From Scenedesmus sp. ARA3 (Eukaryota > Chlorophyta > Chlorophyceae > Sphaeropleales > Scenedesmaceae): a DNA stretch of 64,000 nucleotides. This document shows positions 46,929 to 57,692 of the stretch, in pieces; the stretch's first letter is position 1, and every line of letters begins with the position of its first letter. Location: contig RWJK01001375.1 in NCBI GenBank assembly GCA_004335835.1, forward strand, positions 1-64,000, in the 5' to 3' direction. A program made the position numbers and the translations under genes. Under the pieces are notes generated by a model. It was not told the origin of the DNA, searched no databases, and worked only from the letters and a program-made list of their open reading frames with translations.

Positions 46929-49900
46929 AGGTGTCGCTGCTGAGCAACAGCAGCAGCCTGGAGGCAGCACTGGCCAGGAATGCCACTACTGTCAACACGG
47001 GAGAGCTGGACCTCAGCCGGCTGTGGACCGTGAGTAACGGTTGTTTGGGGTAGTCAAATGCCAGTTTGTGTCAAACTTGCCGGTCAGAAACTGATGCGAC
47101 GATACGTAACAATGCGACCAGTGATGGTGGTAGCGGTCATGCAGCGTGTTTGGCAGTTGCTGGATGCTATTGTTTCGCTGTATGTGTTACGATGCATGCC
47201 AGCGACCATTATTCCTTTCACACAATCTGCTAGTGTGTGACGTCACACTTATGCCGGAGGGATAACCACATCAGTACTGTGTCAGTGTGATGCCTAGTCT
47301 GCTGAAGTTGCCAGTGGTGCCGCTGCATGCGTTACGATGCATGCCAGCAGCCATCTGAAGCAGTGTGCTAGTGCATGTTGTCACAGCAGCATCCTGTTGA
47401 AGCGCATGGGATGTGATTCGTGCAAACAAAACATGTATGTCAATCATACAGGTCGAGGCGGATCAGGGCCGCACCGAAGTAAAGAGCTGGCCCTGCCCCG
47501 AGCCGGTGCGAGGTGGTGACGCGACACAATTCAAACCGGGCCTGACAGCTGCCGACCGGCTGACGGTGTGGGTGGGCGACATCTACCAGTCTGCGGACCT
47601 CATCGTGAACAGCAGCACTGAACTTCACGGCGTGAAGCTGCTGCGCTACTGGCTGGTGAGTGTGAACTTCTTGCAGGAGGTCTGCACATGCTCCTACTTC
47701 CATGTTTAAGGCTGCTCTGGCAACAACAAACCGCAGCTATGTTTGCGCAACAATGCAGGGTGCTTGTTGAGCAGGCTGAGGATGTGATATTAAGAAATGC
47801 AGTGGTCGTGAACATCCGATGCAGCCTTCCTCTGCACATGCTTTGCTCACCCAACAATTGCCTCCTGCACGCTGACATTGCTGCATCAAGCTTTTCACGT
47901 GCTCGCCCAAGCTGAAGCACATGCACAAGCCCCAATACTTCACTACTACCATGCATCGTGTGCTGCGCTGCCTTCAACAACCTGCCTGCCCACAGGATCC
48001 CTGCCACAACCAGGGTCGTATATGCGGTTTTGGCCATCACCTGAACGGTTTGCTGCGCTGCACTGTCTCATCAAATCTGTTGACACTCTCCAGGCCATAC
48101 ATACATTGTGAAGGGTCGTGCTTGTTGGCTCGGCCATCGCCTGACAGCGGTACCCTGTGCTGCACTGTCTCACCCTGCTTGCGTACTTGCAGGACTCGGC
48201 ACAGGCTGCGCCACAACCAGGGTATTGTATATGCGGGTTCGGCCATCATGTGAACGGTATGCTGCGCTGCACTGTCTCACTTGCAGGACACACCGCCCAA
48301 GCAGCGCCCAACCCCTGCCACAACCAGGAGGCTCGCCTGCTTGCATGCCACTTCAAGCATTATTCTGTTGACACTCTCAGGCCGTACATGCATTGTGAAG
48401 GGTCGTGCTTGTGGGCTCGGCCATCGCCTGACAGCGGTACCCTGTGCTGCACTGTCTCACCCTGCTTGCGTACTTGCAGGACCCCGCCCAAGCAGCGCCC
48501 AACCCCTGCCACAACCAGGAGCTCACAGGCCTCATGAACATCACAGGGCCTCAAGCAGCAGGCTGGGACGGCCCCTCAAACGCCAGCGGGCCTGCCGTGT
48601 TTGTGTCCATGCCAATGTTTTGTGGCGCTGACGAGCGGTTGGTGCAAGAAGTGGATGGGCTGGAGTGTGATTGGGAGCGGCACATGACCTGGGTGGATGT
48701 GGAGCCCACAACAGGTACGCAGTTCGCATTCCCAGGCGCGATTTGCAAAGCGCATCTGCGGTTGCCGAAAGTCAGCCGTTTCTTTGGCTCTTGGGTGATG
48801 ACTGGGAGCGCCGCATGACCTGGGTGGATGTGGAGCTCACAACAGGTGTGTAAACTGTTGGCATCTGCTACTCAACTCACAAGAAATCAACAACTGCAGC
48901 TGCTGAACTGTTACCCTCAACTGGTGTGGTAGCGTATGAGCATGGGTGGCTGGCCACCTGTGTGCCGCTTTCCCAGAGCACTGAACACAGCACGGCAAGC
49001 AGCAACTCAAATCACACGCTGGCGGTTGCACTGCAGGCATCACGCTGCGTGCGTTCAAGCGCATGATGATGAGCAGCCACATCGGCGGCCTCAGCAGCGT
49101 GCTGGAGCCGCATGTTGCGCTGATACCAATTATATTGATACCATTTTTCCGCTTGCGCAGTGGCCATGGCAACGCAGCGCAGAGCTGGGCTGCTGCTGAA
49201 GTGCCGGCTACACCACCTGCGTGTCACTTTCTAGCGCCCTGAACGGGGCACGGCAAGCAAAGCAAACCCCACGCTGGCTGTTTTGCATCGCAGGCATCAC
49301 GCTGCGTGCGTTCAAGCGCATGATGATGAGCAGCCGCATCGGCGGCCTCGGCAGCGTGCTGGAGCCGCATGTTGCGCCAAACCTGACCATCCCCATCTTC
49401 TGGGCAGAGGAGAGCGGGGAGGCCCCTCAGGAGCTGGCGCAGCAGTTTAAGACCACACTGTATAGGTTGGTCTCATCTGCGTGGTGCATTTTGGTGTTGC
49501 TGGGTGGCGCTGAGATGTGTTGAGGAGTCGGGGAGGTATTTTGTACTGTCAGGTCAGCAGGTGGCTGGGGCATGAGTTGGCGCAGCATGACACCAAGTAT
49601 GTGAACCCTGCCGGCCTCCTGTGCGCAGTTATCTTCTTCATTTGGTGAAGTTCACTGTGTTGCTCATTCGTTGATGATCTTGTGTCTGCAGGGCGCAGTG
49701 GATGGTGGCCAATCTGGCCAAGGTCTGCTGGATCGCCGGCGGCTGCTGCATGCTGTGCGGCATCGTGCTGGCGGTGCTGACTGTGCAGCTGGCAGCAGAC
49801 CCAGACAAGTGGCAGCCTGTGGCTGCCGATGAGTCAGCGATAGCAGCCGCCAGGGACATGTTATATAACACCAGGGGGTCAGCATCCAGAGTAGCAGGTG

Positions 49901-50118
49901 CTGCGGCATGGAGGCCTGGGGATGGGCAGCAGCAGCAGCAGGGGGGGGCGCCGTTTGGGCCAGGGGGTGGCGTGATTGCTGTGGCTGCTGCTGGTGATGG
50001 GGCTGGCAATGGGGCGGCGAGTGTGGGGGACGAGGAGGAGGGTGATGCGGAGAGGCAGGGGCTGCTGAGCAGAAGAGTGGGGGGTGCTGCAGGGGAAGAT
50101 GGAGAGATTGGGCTGTGA
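43687..50118 (+). CDS. CD36/LIMP-2 (scavenger receptor class B) family membrane protein
   Basis: Exons 43687-43839, 44218-44266, 44538-44647, 44914-44997, 45280-45443, 46059-46128, 46486-46548, 46931-47029, 47452-47655, 48480-48714, 49294-49465 and 49692-50118 give 609 residues. The family pattern is clear: an N-terminal membrane helix (about 18-42), YFRVWLFNITN, EQVGPYVYRGYHER, an ectodomain rich in Asn-x-Ser/Thr sites and Cys, SMPMFCGAD, and a second helix (VCWIAGGCCMLCGIVLAVL, about 477-500). The cytosolic tail of about 110 residues is Gly/Ala rich and carries the acidic dileucine ERQGLL (50050-50067). CD36 proteins bind lipids or lysosomal enzymes. Inference: LIMP-2-like, endolysosomal. 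TGTAA lies at 50321, 200 bases after the stop. Several exons have decoy copies in introns. Confidence 0.93.
45609..45705 (+). repeat. Decoy copy of CD36-gene exon 5 end
   Basis: Nearly repeats 45353-45449 (LAALHGNVSP, LLPFVDLLMKVLA and donor). One inserted T (ggggttgctg) breaks the frame relative to the real exon. Confidence 0.93.
47990..48479 (+). repeat. Tandem repeats around the CD36-gene exon 10 acceptor
   Basis: Units of about 100-190 bases share gctgcgctgcactgtctcac, cttgcagga and ccacaaccagg. Acceptor-like copies end just before 48193 and 48287; the real acceptor is before 48480. The copy at 48287 is frame-shifted after P-P-K-Q-R-P. The segment at 48094-48206 is nearly identical to 48383-48490. 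Confidence 0.9.
48799..48848 (+). repeat. Copy of CD36-gene exon 10 end and donor
   Basis: Repeats gggagcgcgacatgacctgg-like sequence and gtggatgtggag followed by acaacaggt, matching 48673-48716. Confidence 0.88.
48968..49120 (+). repeat. Upstream copy of CD36-gene exon 11 with its acceptor
   Basis: Matches 49230-49380, including the intron before the acceptor. The copy (from 49037) reads GITLRAFKRMMMSS then IGGLSSVLEPHVA and stays open, but has no clear donor; it diverges after HVA. It could be an alternative exon. Confidence 0.9.
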
Positions 50119-51255
50119 GTGTGAGTTGTGTTGTTGTGACAGTGTTGTGGAACGTTGCAGTGCATAGTGCATCTGCTTTGGGCAGAGTGCAGCAGTCTGG
50201 GGCAGGCTGCTGGTGATTGCAGCAGCTGCACTGGCAGCAAGTTCACTGCCAAGCAGCAGGCGTCCAATGCTTTGCTTCGGTTAAGCCTACAGCTGGCTGG
50301 GAGAGGTGGTGTTGCCAGTGTGTAACACGTAATACCCGCTGCCCTGAAATGTCTTCACCTGTTTCGTGCCACCTTTGACAGTGTGACCTGTGACCTGTAG
50401 GTAATACAAAAGACACATAGGAGCAGAAGCAGGAGCTGCACATGCTTGCAATCTGAGGTTCAGCAGCCATGGTGGCCTTTTGGGGGACCACTTCTAGCCA
50501 TGTGAGTACTCATTATGCTGCATTGTACCTGAAATGATCGACCTGCTTGCACGTTGTACCAATTTAATACCTGTAGCTGGTTGGGATGATCGAGCCTTTC
50601 ATCTGTTGGTGGTGCAGCGCAGTGCTGGCACGAGCGCTTCTCGTCATCGCATTGTGGTGGTCGTGTGTCCTTTGCGACACGCTGCCGTGTATCTGATGCA
50701 TAATCGGCCTGGCCAACCTCGGCAGCAGTGTTAGGGTTTGCACGCACCGTGAAGTTGGTTATCAACATGTTCACCAGCCAAGATAGCAACAGTTGTAGCT
50801 GAAAGATCACAGTCCAAAGCTGCACACCTCCAAGCACGTCAGTATGTTCAGCACAGCTGCGAACAGCGCTATGGTTTGGATGTGGCAGTGAGCACGCTCT
50901 GCCATTGAAGCTGCAGCTGTAACAGGCTTATTTTGTAGGATAATCGGTCCCAACATACACAGGCAGCGGCTTGACGAGGCGGATCAGGTACGCACCACAG
51001 AGCAGCTGCTGCTGTTGCAGTTGACGCTGTTGCGGGTGTGCCAGAACAACATTTGCTCTGCTGCTGCAGCTTGGTGCTGCGTTGCTGCAGTTAACACGTG
51101 CTACAATCAATGATTGTCTTGGATATGCGCTGCTACTCATTGCTGCATCTTGCTGATGCCCAGCAGAGAGCCTTTCTCAGCCTGTTGCAGTACACACACA
51201 GCCAACAGCAAACACCAGACACAAGCAAACAAGGCAGCAGCAGAGCGGATGTGCT
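50119..51255. other. 1.1 kb intergenic
   Basis: 3' UTR of the CD36-family gene with TGTAA at 50321-50325, then the upstream region of the OPR gene. No supported exon. Confidence 0.55.
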
Positions 51256-54254
51256 ATGTTGTCACATGTAACTCGCCGTTGCGGGTTGCACCAGCTGCTG
51301 CAGCATGGCAGGGCTGCAAGTCAGCTGCAGCGGCTTGTCTGCAGCGGCAGTAACTGCAGCAGCAGCAGGTCCCGCAGCAGCATAACCACCAGCATGACAG
51401 CGGTAGACTATGTTGCTGCCAATCTGCCAATGCAGCAGGCAGCTGCTCAAGCTGGTGTTGCTGCGGTCACGCAGCATGCATGCCATGCGCCAGCGCTAGG
51501 CAGCAGCTGTGGCAGCCGGGCCGGTGTCTGGCTGATTGTGCAGCATAGGGGGCTGCACACTGGACAGCCTGCTGCCGCTGCTGCTGCTGCTGCGGCGGCG
51601 GCGGCGGCAACTGCTGAACATGAAAGCAGCACAGGCAAAGCCCACGTCGACAGCAACACAAGTGGCGATGTCAGCAGCAGTTGTGATGCTAACGGCGGCA
51701 GCCTAGGGGGTGAGAGCAACAGCAGCACGTATGTCTCAATGACAGCGCAATAGACACGAGCAGCAACATCAGCGGCGATGGCAGCAACACCAGCAACAAG
51801 GACCAGACGGATGTTGCAGAGGTGAAGCTAGGGCAGGAGCTGTGCTACAGCGTAAGGCATTGTGGCAATGCATGCGGCCAGCGTAATGCACCTGTCTAGT
51901 GGCCTGACTAGCACGAAGTCAGCAGCAGCTGCTGCCCCTGATACAACACATCTGTCTACACAGCTGCAGTATACGTCCCTAGCAGTAGGTTCAGTGTGCT
52001 TGGCAGTTGCAACAGCACATTAACAGCAGCCGATAGCAACTCAATGTCAGCCCTGCTGCCAGGGTGACCGGTCTTACTCGTTCTCGTTTCATGTTGCCCT
52101 GCAGGATCTTGCTGGCCAACTCAGCAGCTGCAGCACACAGCAGCAGCTGCTGCTGCTGGTAGAGCAGCACACGAGCAGCATGGATGTCCAGCGGTTGTCG
52201 ATTGCAATCAAGCGGCTGTCCGTGCTGCGGTGCCAGCAGCTGCAGCCATACACAGCTTGCGTGCAGCGTGTGCTGCAGCTTGCACCAGACCATGAGCCGC
52301 AGCACATTGCGCGAGTGGTTTCAGCATTGGGGTTGGCACCAGCAGCAGTAAAGGAGCAGCACCAGGGGTTGCTGCAGCAGCAGCTGGTGCCAGCTTTCCT
52401 CAGCTTACTATCAAATGCTGCGCCGCAAGACATCAGCAGAGTGCTGCTTGGTGCAGGCCTGAGTGGTGCCAGACTTGAAGCACACGTGGTGCAGCAGCTG
52501 CTGGATGGCTTGGTTGTGGTCATTGATGCTGCTACTGCGGGTACCATCGCACGTGCACTGTCGGGTGTGGCAGCCATGAAGCATCAAGTGCCAGCAGGGC
52601 AGCTGCAGCAGCTGCTAGCTGCTTTAGTGGACAGGCTAGATCAGGCTACGCCGGCAGACATCGCAGATGCATTGGTAGCTGCCGCCAAGATGGATCAGCA
52701 GCTGCCAGCTCATCATGTGCAGCAACTGGCGCATGCATTGTTCCAGCTGCAGGATGATGCCACTGCAAGAGATGTTGCTAACGCAGTGTGGGCAGTGGCG
52801 TGCTTGGCGTCAGCGCAGCGCTCGGCACCAGCAGTAGTCAGGCAGCAGCACCACACAATACTGCAGCAGCAGCTGGTGCCGGCGTTCCTCAACAAACTGT
52901 CACATGCTGGGCCGCAGAACATCAGCAGAGTGCTGCTTCATGCTGGCCTGAGTGGTGCCAGACTTGAAGCATTTGTGGTGCAGCAGCTGCTGGATGCTTT
53001 GGTTGCGGTGCTGGGAGCCGTCACTGCGTGTGACATCGCACACGCACTGTCAGGCGTGGCAGCTTTGAGGCAGCGAATGCCAGCAGGGCAGCTGCAGCAG
53101 CTGCTAGGTGCCCTACTTGATAGGCTGGGGAAGGCTAAATCGGCAGACATCGCAGCAGCACTAGAAGCTGCTGCAAAGATGAAGCAACAGTTGCCGGCTC
53201 ATCAGGTGCAGCAGCTGATCGCTGCTTTGGTCAAGCTGCGGAATGATGCTGCCGTGAGAGATATTGCCAACGCAGTGTGGGCAGTGGTCAGCATGGGCCG
53301 CAAGGTGCCGCTTGGTCAGCTGCAGCAGCTGCTGCATGCAGTGGATGGCAGGCAGCAGCAGGCCAGCCTGTCTGACTTGGGCAAGCTGCTGCGGGCATGC
53401 GCCAAACTGGGGTTCTTTCCAAAGCAGTTGCTAGCCGCTCCCCGGCTGCAAAGCGCGCTCCGGGGAGCGCACCCTGCAGCACTGGTCAGCATTGCCTGGG
53501 CTTGTGGCCGGCTGGGCCACAGGGATGAGCAGCTCATGCATACGCTGCTGGCAGAGGTAGCACGGCAGCTGGCGGTCTTGGGCAGCACGGACAGTGCAAT
53601 TATAACCAGTCTTCCTACGTTGTGCTGGGCTGTGGCAATGCTGGACCTGCAGCAGCATACTCAGCAGGTGCTGCAGATGTCACGGGCTTGTAGCCGGCAG
53701 TGGCACAGCATAGCCGCAGAGGAGCGTCGGCAGCTGTGGCAGGCGCACGCCTGGCTGCTGGACTTCCAGCTGGCAGGGGGCCAGGGCCTGCATGGCAGCC
53801 TAACAGCGGAGCAGCTGCAGCAGTGCGCGGACGCCTGGAGGTATCAGACGCAGCTGGCAGCCAAGCAATCCTGGGGTGGTTTGAGCTCGCTGCTGGCAGC
53901 AGCGCGTCAGCTGCCCATCGCCTGGCAGCAGCGGCCGCAGGTGATGGGTGACTGGCTGCACTCTACAGCCAGGACATGGCGGGGCAGGGCTGGTGGCTCG
54001 GCATTGTGCCGGACATCGCTGGCAAGACAGCAGATGGTGTGCTGGTGGCGGTACTAGTGGAGCACCCAAAGCACTTCAGGCAGCCTGACTTTCGACCGAC
54101 AGGCAACACCCAGTACAGGCACAGGGCCTTGGCGAAGCAGGAATACAAACGTATTTCTGTGCGGATCAACGAGTGGCGCAAGCTGCAGGGTGATCAGCAG
54201 CTCGAGCAGCAGCACCTGCTGCAGCTGTTTGAGAAGGCTGGGGTGATAGGTTAG
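51256..54254 (+). CDS. OPR (octotricopeptide)-RAP organelle RNA-binding protein, frame broken before the RAP domain
   Basis: Exon 1 51256-51709 begins MLSHVTRRCGLHQLLQHG, an Arg-rich presequence suited to chloroplast or mitochondrial import. Exon 2 is 51820-51851; exon 3 starts at 52105. Helical repeats follow, for example TPADIADALVAAAKM and RDIANAVWAVVSM, the style of algal OPR proteins, which bind organelle RNA. The C-terminal RAP domain reads VLVAVLVEHPKHFRQPDF, then GNTQYRHRALA and EWRKLQGDQQ, to the stop at 54254. The repeat frame (through AARQLPIAWQQRPQ) and the RAP frame (from about YSQDMAGQGWW) differ by one base near 53955-53975. A 128-base intron 53841-53968 would restore frame but delete conserved-looking residues. 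Inference: a post-transcriptional factor for one organelle transcript. Confidence 0.82.
52335..53290 (+). repeat. In-frame 489-base tandem duplication in the OPR gene
   Basis: 52335-52800 and 52824-53290 align at an offset of 489 bases (163 codons). Blocks such as ISRVLL-x-AGLSGARLEA, VVQQLLD, PAGQLQQLL and ANAVWAV are shared. It expands the repeat array by about four OPR units. Confidence 0.92.
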
Positions 54255-55135
54255 GGCTTGACTGCAAGGACGTGCTGCAGCCTAGATTGCTTGACCGTGC
54301 TTTGGTGCGTTAGCCTTGCGCATATGCTGAAGTGCGGGGTAGGTGCACGTGCAGGAGTGCGCACATGACTCGTGTGGTCTGAGTGGAAATGTGCGGGCGT
54401 AAGTGGCATGCATGGGCTGACTGCTCAACACCGTGGCAATCCTTGCGGGTTGCGTCAAAGGTGCCCCGTGGCTATCACCTCTGTGCACATTGTGCTACAC
54501 ATTGTTTGGCCACGTTGCTTCGACCACGGCGCCAGTCGCCAGGTGAACGTTTGCGCAGTAGAGAATATGTCCTTTGTACACCTGCCATGAATGTAATATG
54601 CAATGCTCAGACTCAGGCGAAGGCAATGAGGCAGCGCTCCTGTGAAGAATGTGTGGGGGGTGGAAGCTGCAGAAACAGTTGGGGTGGCACTGTTGGCCCA
54701 ACACCCCGGGGGCGGCACTGTCCTACACTGCTGCCTTCAGGGTTGGTTTGACGCGGCTGGCAGGTCAGTGAGACGTTCCAGGCAATTATGCGCGCAGATT
54801 AGCTCGTCTTATGTTGAATGGCTGTGATTATGCAGTCTAGGGGCCGTGAAACACATCAGCAACTGGAAATGCTGTTAGAGTGTCAACGTTACGACAGTGA
54901 ATGCCTGTCATCTCAGTGTCACACTGCAAGCCTGATGAACATGCTAATTTCTCACCTGCAGTACAGCTGTAGTTGGTACAAGCAAGCACTACACGTTCTG
55001 CTTGCAGGTCCATGCACTAGATCCTACTGCACCTGCTTGCTGCTCCACCAACATCTGCTGATCTGTTTGAGCCCTGCTGCAGACGGGCCCGCGGGGCCTG
55101 ATCTCAGATTTCAACGCATTTAAGGTGGCTTTAGT
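54255..55135. other. Intergenic, no gene seen
   Basis: TGTAA at 54592-54596 is a candidate poly(A) signal for the OPR gene. The rest is the upstream region of the FLOE homologue. Confidence 0.55.
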
Positions 55136-57355
55136 ATGGCTGACGACGATATCTTTGCGGACTTGATAGGCGCGAGTGGCTTCAAACCACTGTCGAAGCC
55201 AACTTCTCCTCAGCATCAGCATCAGCAGCCGTTGAGCGCGCACCAGCATGCTTCTAGCTCTCCCAAGGCAGCTACAAGTGCCCCCAGGACCTCGCATGCA
55301 GGCCCCAAGGAGCCAGTGCTGCCAGAGCCAGACTTGCTGGACTCGGCACTGAACTCTGGTGCAGCAAGCAGATCAGACGCTAATGGCAACACTCAGCAAC
55401 CTCAGTTCTCCAAGGAGGAGCTGGAGCAGGTCGTGCGGGGCGTCGTGGACGCTGCACTGGATGCTACCATGTCCAAGTTTGTGCGTAGCTTACGCACGGT
55501 GCTGGAGGACATGGGACGCCGCATCGAGGCCACGGGCGCAGCTACCAGCAGCTTGAAAGACAGCTTAGACGCGCTGCGTGAGCAGATGGACGCGCAGGCG
55601 GGCAACGTGCACGCACGCTTCACCAACGTTGACCTTGCAGTCAAGGAGGTTGAGCGTGGCGTGCAGTCCCTGCGGGACAAGCAGGAGCTGCTGGAGGCCC
55701 AGGCCATGCTGGCCAAGCTCTCCACCAAGCCAGACGCAGATGCAGCAGCAGCGGCAGGCCACAAGCAGCCCGAGACGCCCCAGTCAGCGACAGCAGCAGC
55801 AGCTGCTGCAGCAGCGCCAGCAGCAGCAGCTCCTGCAGCGTCCGCGCCGCCCGCAGCAGCGCCAGCAGCAGCAGAGCCGCACGCGCCAGCTTACGCACCT
55901 GCGCCAGTGCCGCAGGCACCTGCTGCTGCACCGCCTGCACCGCAGCAGATGCCTGCAGCGCCATATGCACCCCAACAGGGCCCTCCTGCAGCCCCACCCC
56001 CTGCCCCTGGCTATGGGGCACCCCCTCCAGGGCCCTATGGCCCGCAGCCAGGTATGAGCGCACCTCCTGCTCCCATGCCTGGGCCCCCTATGCCCGGGCC
56101 ACCCCCAGCAGCAGCACCATACCAGCAGCAGCAGCAGCAGCAGCCTGGGCCCGGCCCTAGCAGCACGGCCAGCAGCAGCGGCGGCTACGGCATGCCGCCA
56201 CCTGGCATGCCGCCAATGCAGCAGCAGGGGCCGCCGCCGATGCAGCAGCAGCAGCAGCCGCAGTATGGACAGCCGCCTCCACAGCAGCAGCAGCAGCAGC
56301 AGCCAATGGGCCCACCCCCTGGACACATGCAGATGGGCCCTCCCCCGCCAATGGCACATGCACCACCCATGTATGGCCCTCCTCCTGGTGCGCCTATGCA
56401 GCAGGGGCCACCACAGGGGCCGCAGTACCCCTCTCCTGCAGGAGCGTACCCGGCACCTTTCAGAACAGGCCCCGGGCCTGCAGGGCCCCACCCGCACGTG
56501 AGTAGCAGCTGGCTAGTGTTATAGTGCTGTCACTTCAAGTGTGGTGTGTTTGCGCAAGGTTCACTGTTGATGCAAATATGCAAACTGGTGTGAACACACT
56601 GGTGAGCGCGTGTACATGCGCTGGTTCTCCTTGTGTGCGGTTCGTCACTAGGCTCCATCATCATGAGTTTGCTTGCACGCATTCTCACCTGCACACGCAC
56701 GCCTCCCATGCACTTGTTGGTCATGCGCTGCTGCACGTGTGCTGGTGGCACCTGCACACCCTGCGCTCTGACTTCAGGGTGGGCCAGGTCCGGCCATCAG
56801 CAAGTGTTGCACATAATCATCACATCTACCCACTACCTGCTTGCACCTGCTTGTTCTGCATGGCTGCATCGCAGGGTGGGCCCCCAGCAGGCCGCATGGG
56901 CAGCAGCGGGCCGCAGGCTGGGCCGGGTGGGCCGGCCATCCAGCAGGTGTCGCTGGACAAGGTTGTGTCTTACATCGTGCCCTGTTCTGGTGCCTGCACT
57001 GCAGGGTGGCCCGTCGCCAGGCCACAGCAGCAGGCCGCAGGGTGGGCCTGGTTCGGCCATCCAGCAGGTGTCGCATGTAATCGAACGTCTCACTCATCTG
57101 CTGTTACCTGTGCTGCTTGCATCGCAGGGTGGGCCGCCAGCAGGCCGCATGGGCAGCAGCGGGCCGCAGGGCGGGCCAGGCGTGCCGGGCGGCCCGGCCA
57201 TCCAGCAGGTGTCGCTGGACAAGGTTGTGTCTGACATTGTGGCCATGGGCTTCAGCCATGGTCAGGTGATGGCGGTGGTGCGGCAGCTGCAGGGCAGCGG
57301 GCAGGCGCTGGAGATGAATGTGATTATTGACCGGCTCATGGCGGGCGGGCGCTGA
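55136..57355 (+). CDS. FLOE family (DUF1421) prion-like protein
   Basis: Exons 55136-56497 and 57128-57355 give 529 residues. The N-terminus is MADDDIFADLIG and a disordered stretch. A coiled-coil region (about 95-205) contains the family signature VERGVQSLRDKQELLEAQ. Next comes about 250 residues of Pro/Gln/Ala/Gly-rich low complexity, and then a C-terminal UBA-like DUF1421 domain (VSLDKVVSDIVAMGF, VVRQLQGSGQ, VIIDRLM). In Arabidopsis, FLOE1 has the same order and forms water-dependent condensates in seeds. Inference: a condensate-forming protein in this alga; whether it senses hydration is unknown. Phase 0 at the only intron. That intron holds three decayed copies of the second exon. Confidence 0.9.
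56778..57085 (+). repeat. Three tandem copies of the start of FLOE-gene exon 2
   Basis: After CAG at 56777, 56874 and 57004 the sequence repeats GGPPAGRMGSSGPQ-like and AIQQVS-coding DNA of the true exon (57128). The copy at 56875 keeps VSLDKVVS before diverging. Confidence 0.93.
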
Positions 57356-57660
57356 GGGGGCGCGGCAGCAGTTAAACTGTATGCTGCTGTGGTGCAGTAC
57401 GCAGCAGTACAAGCACCACCACCAGCAGCAGCAGCAGCAGGCTTGCAGGCGTGTTGCAGCAGGCCGTGGCTGCAGGAGGCACAGCAGCAGCAGCAGCAGC
57501 AGTATCAGCAGCTGTTCCTGCTGCAGTGGTGGTGCGTGGTGCAGCGGTCCGGCGCTGGAGATGATATGATCATTGACAGGCTCATGGCTGGCGGAGCCTG
57601 CACAGCAGCAGCAGCGGCAGCGGCAGGTGTTCCTGCTGCAGTGCTGGCGGGCGCTGAGCC

Positions 57661-57692
<32 letters not shown>

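Noticed and set aside
39119..49120. A CRISPR array as the cause of the regularly spaced repeats
   Set aside because: Repeat units are exon-intron copies of eukaryotic genes with unequal length and spacing, and there are no cas genes.
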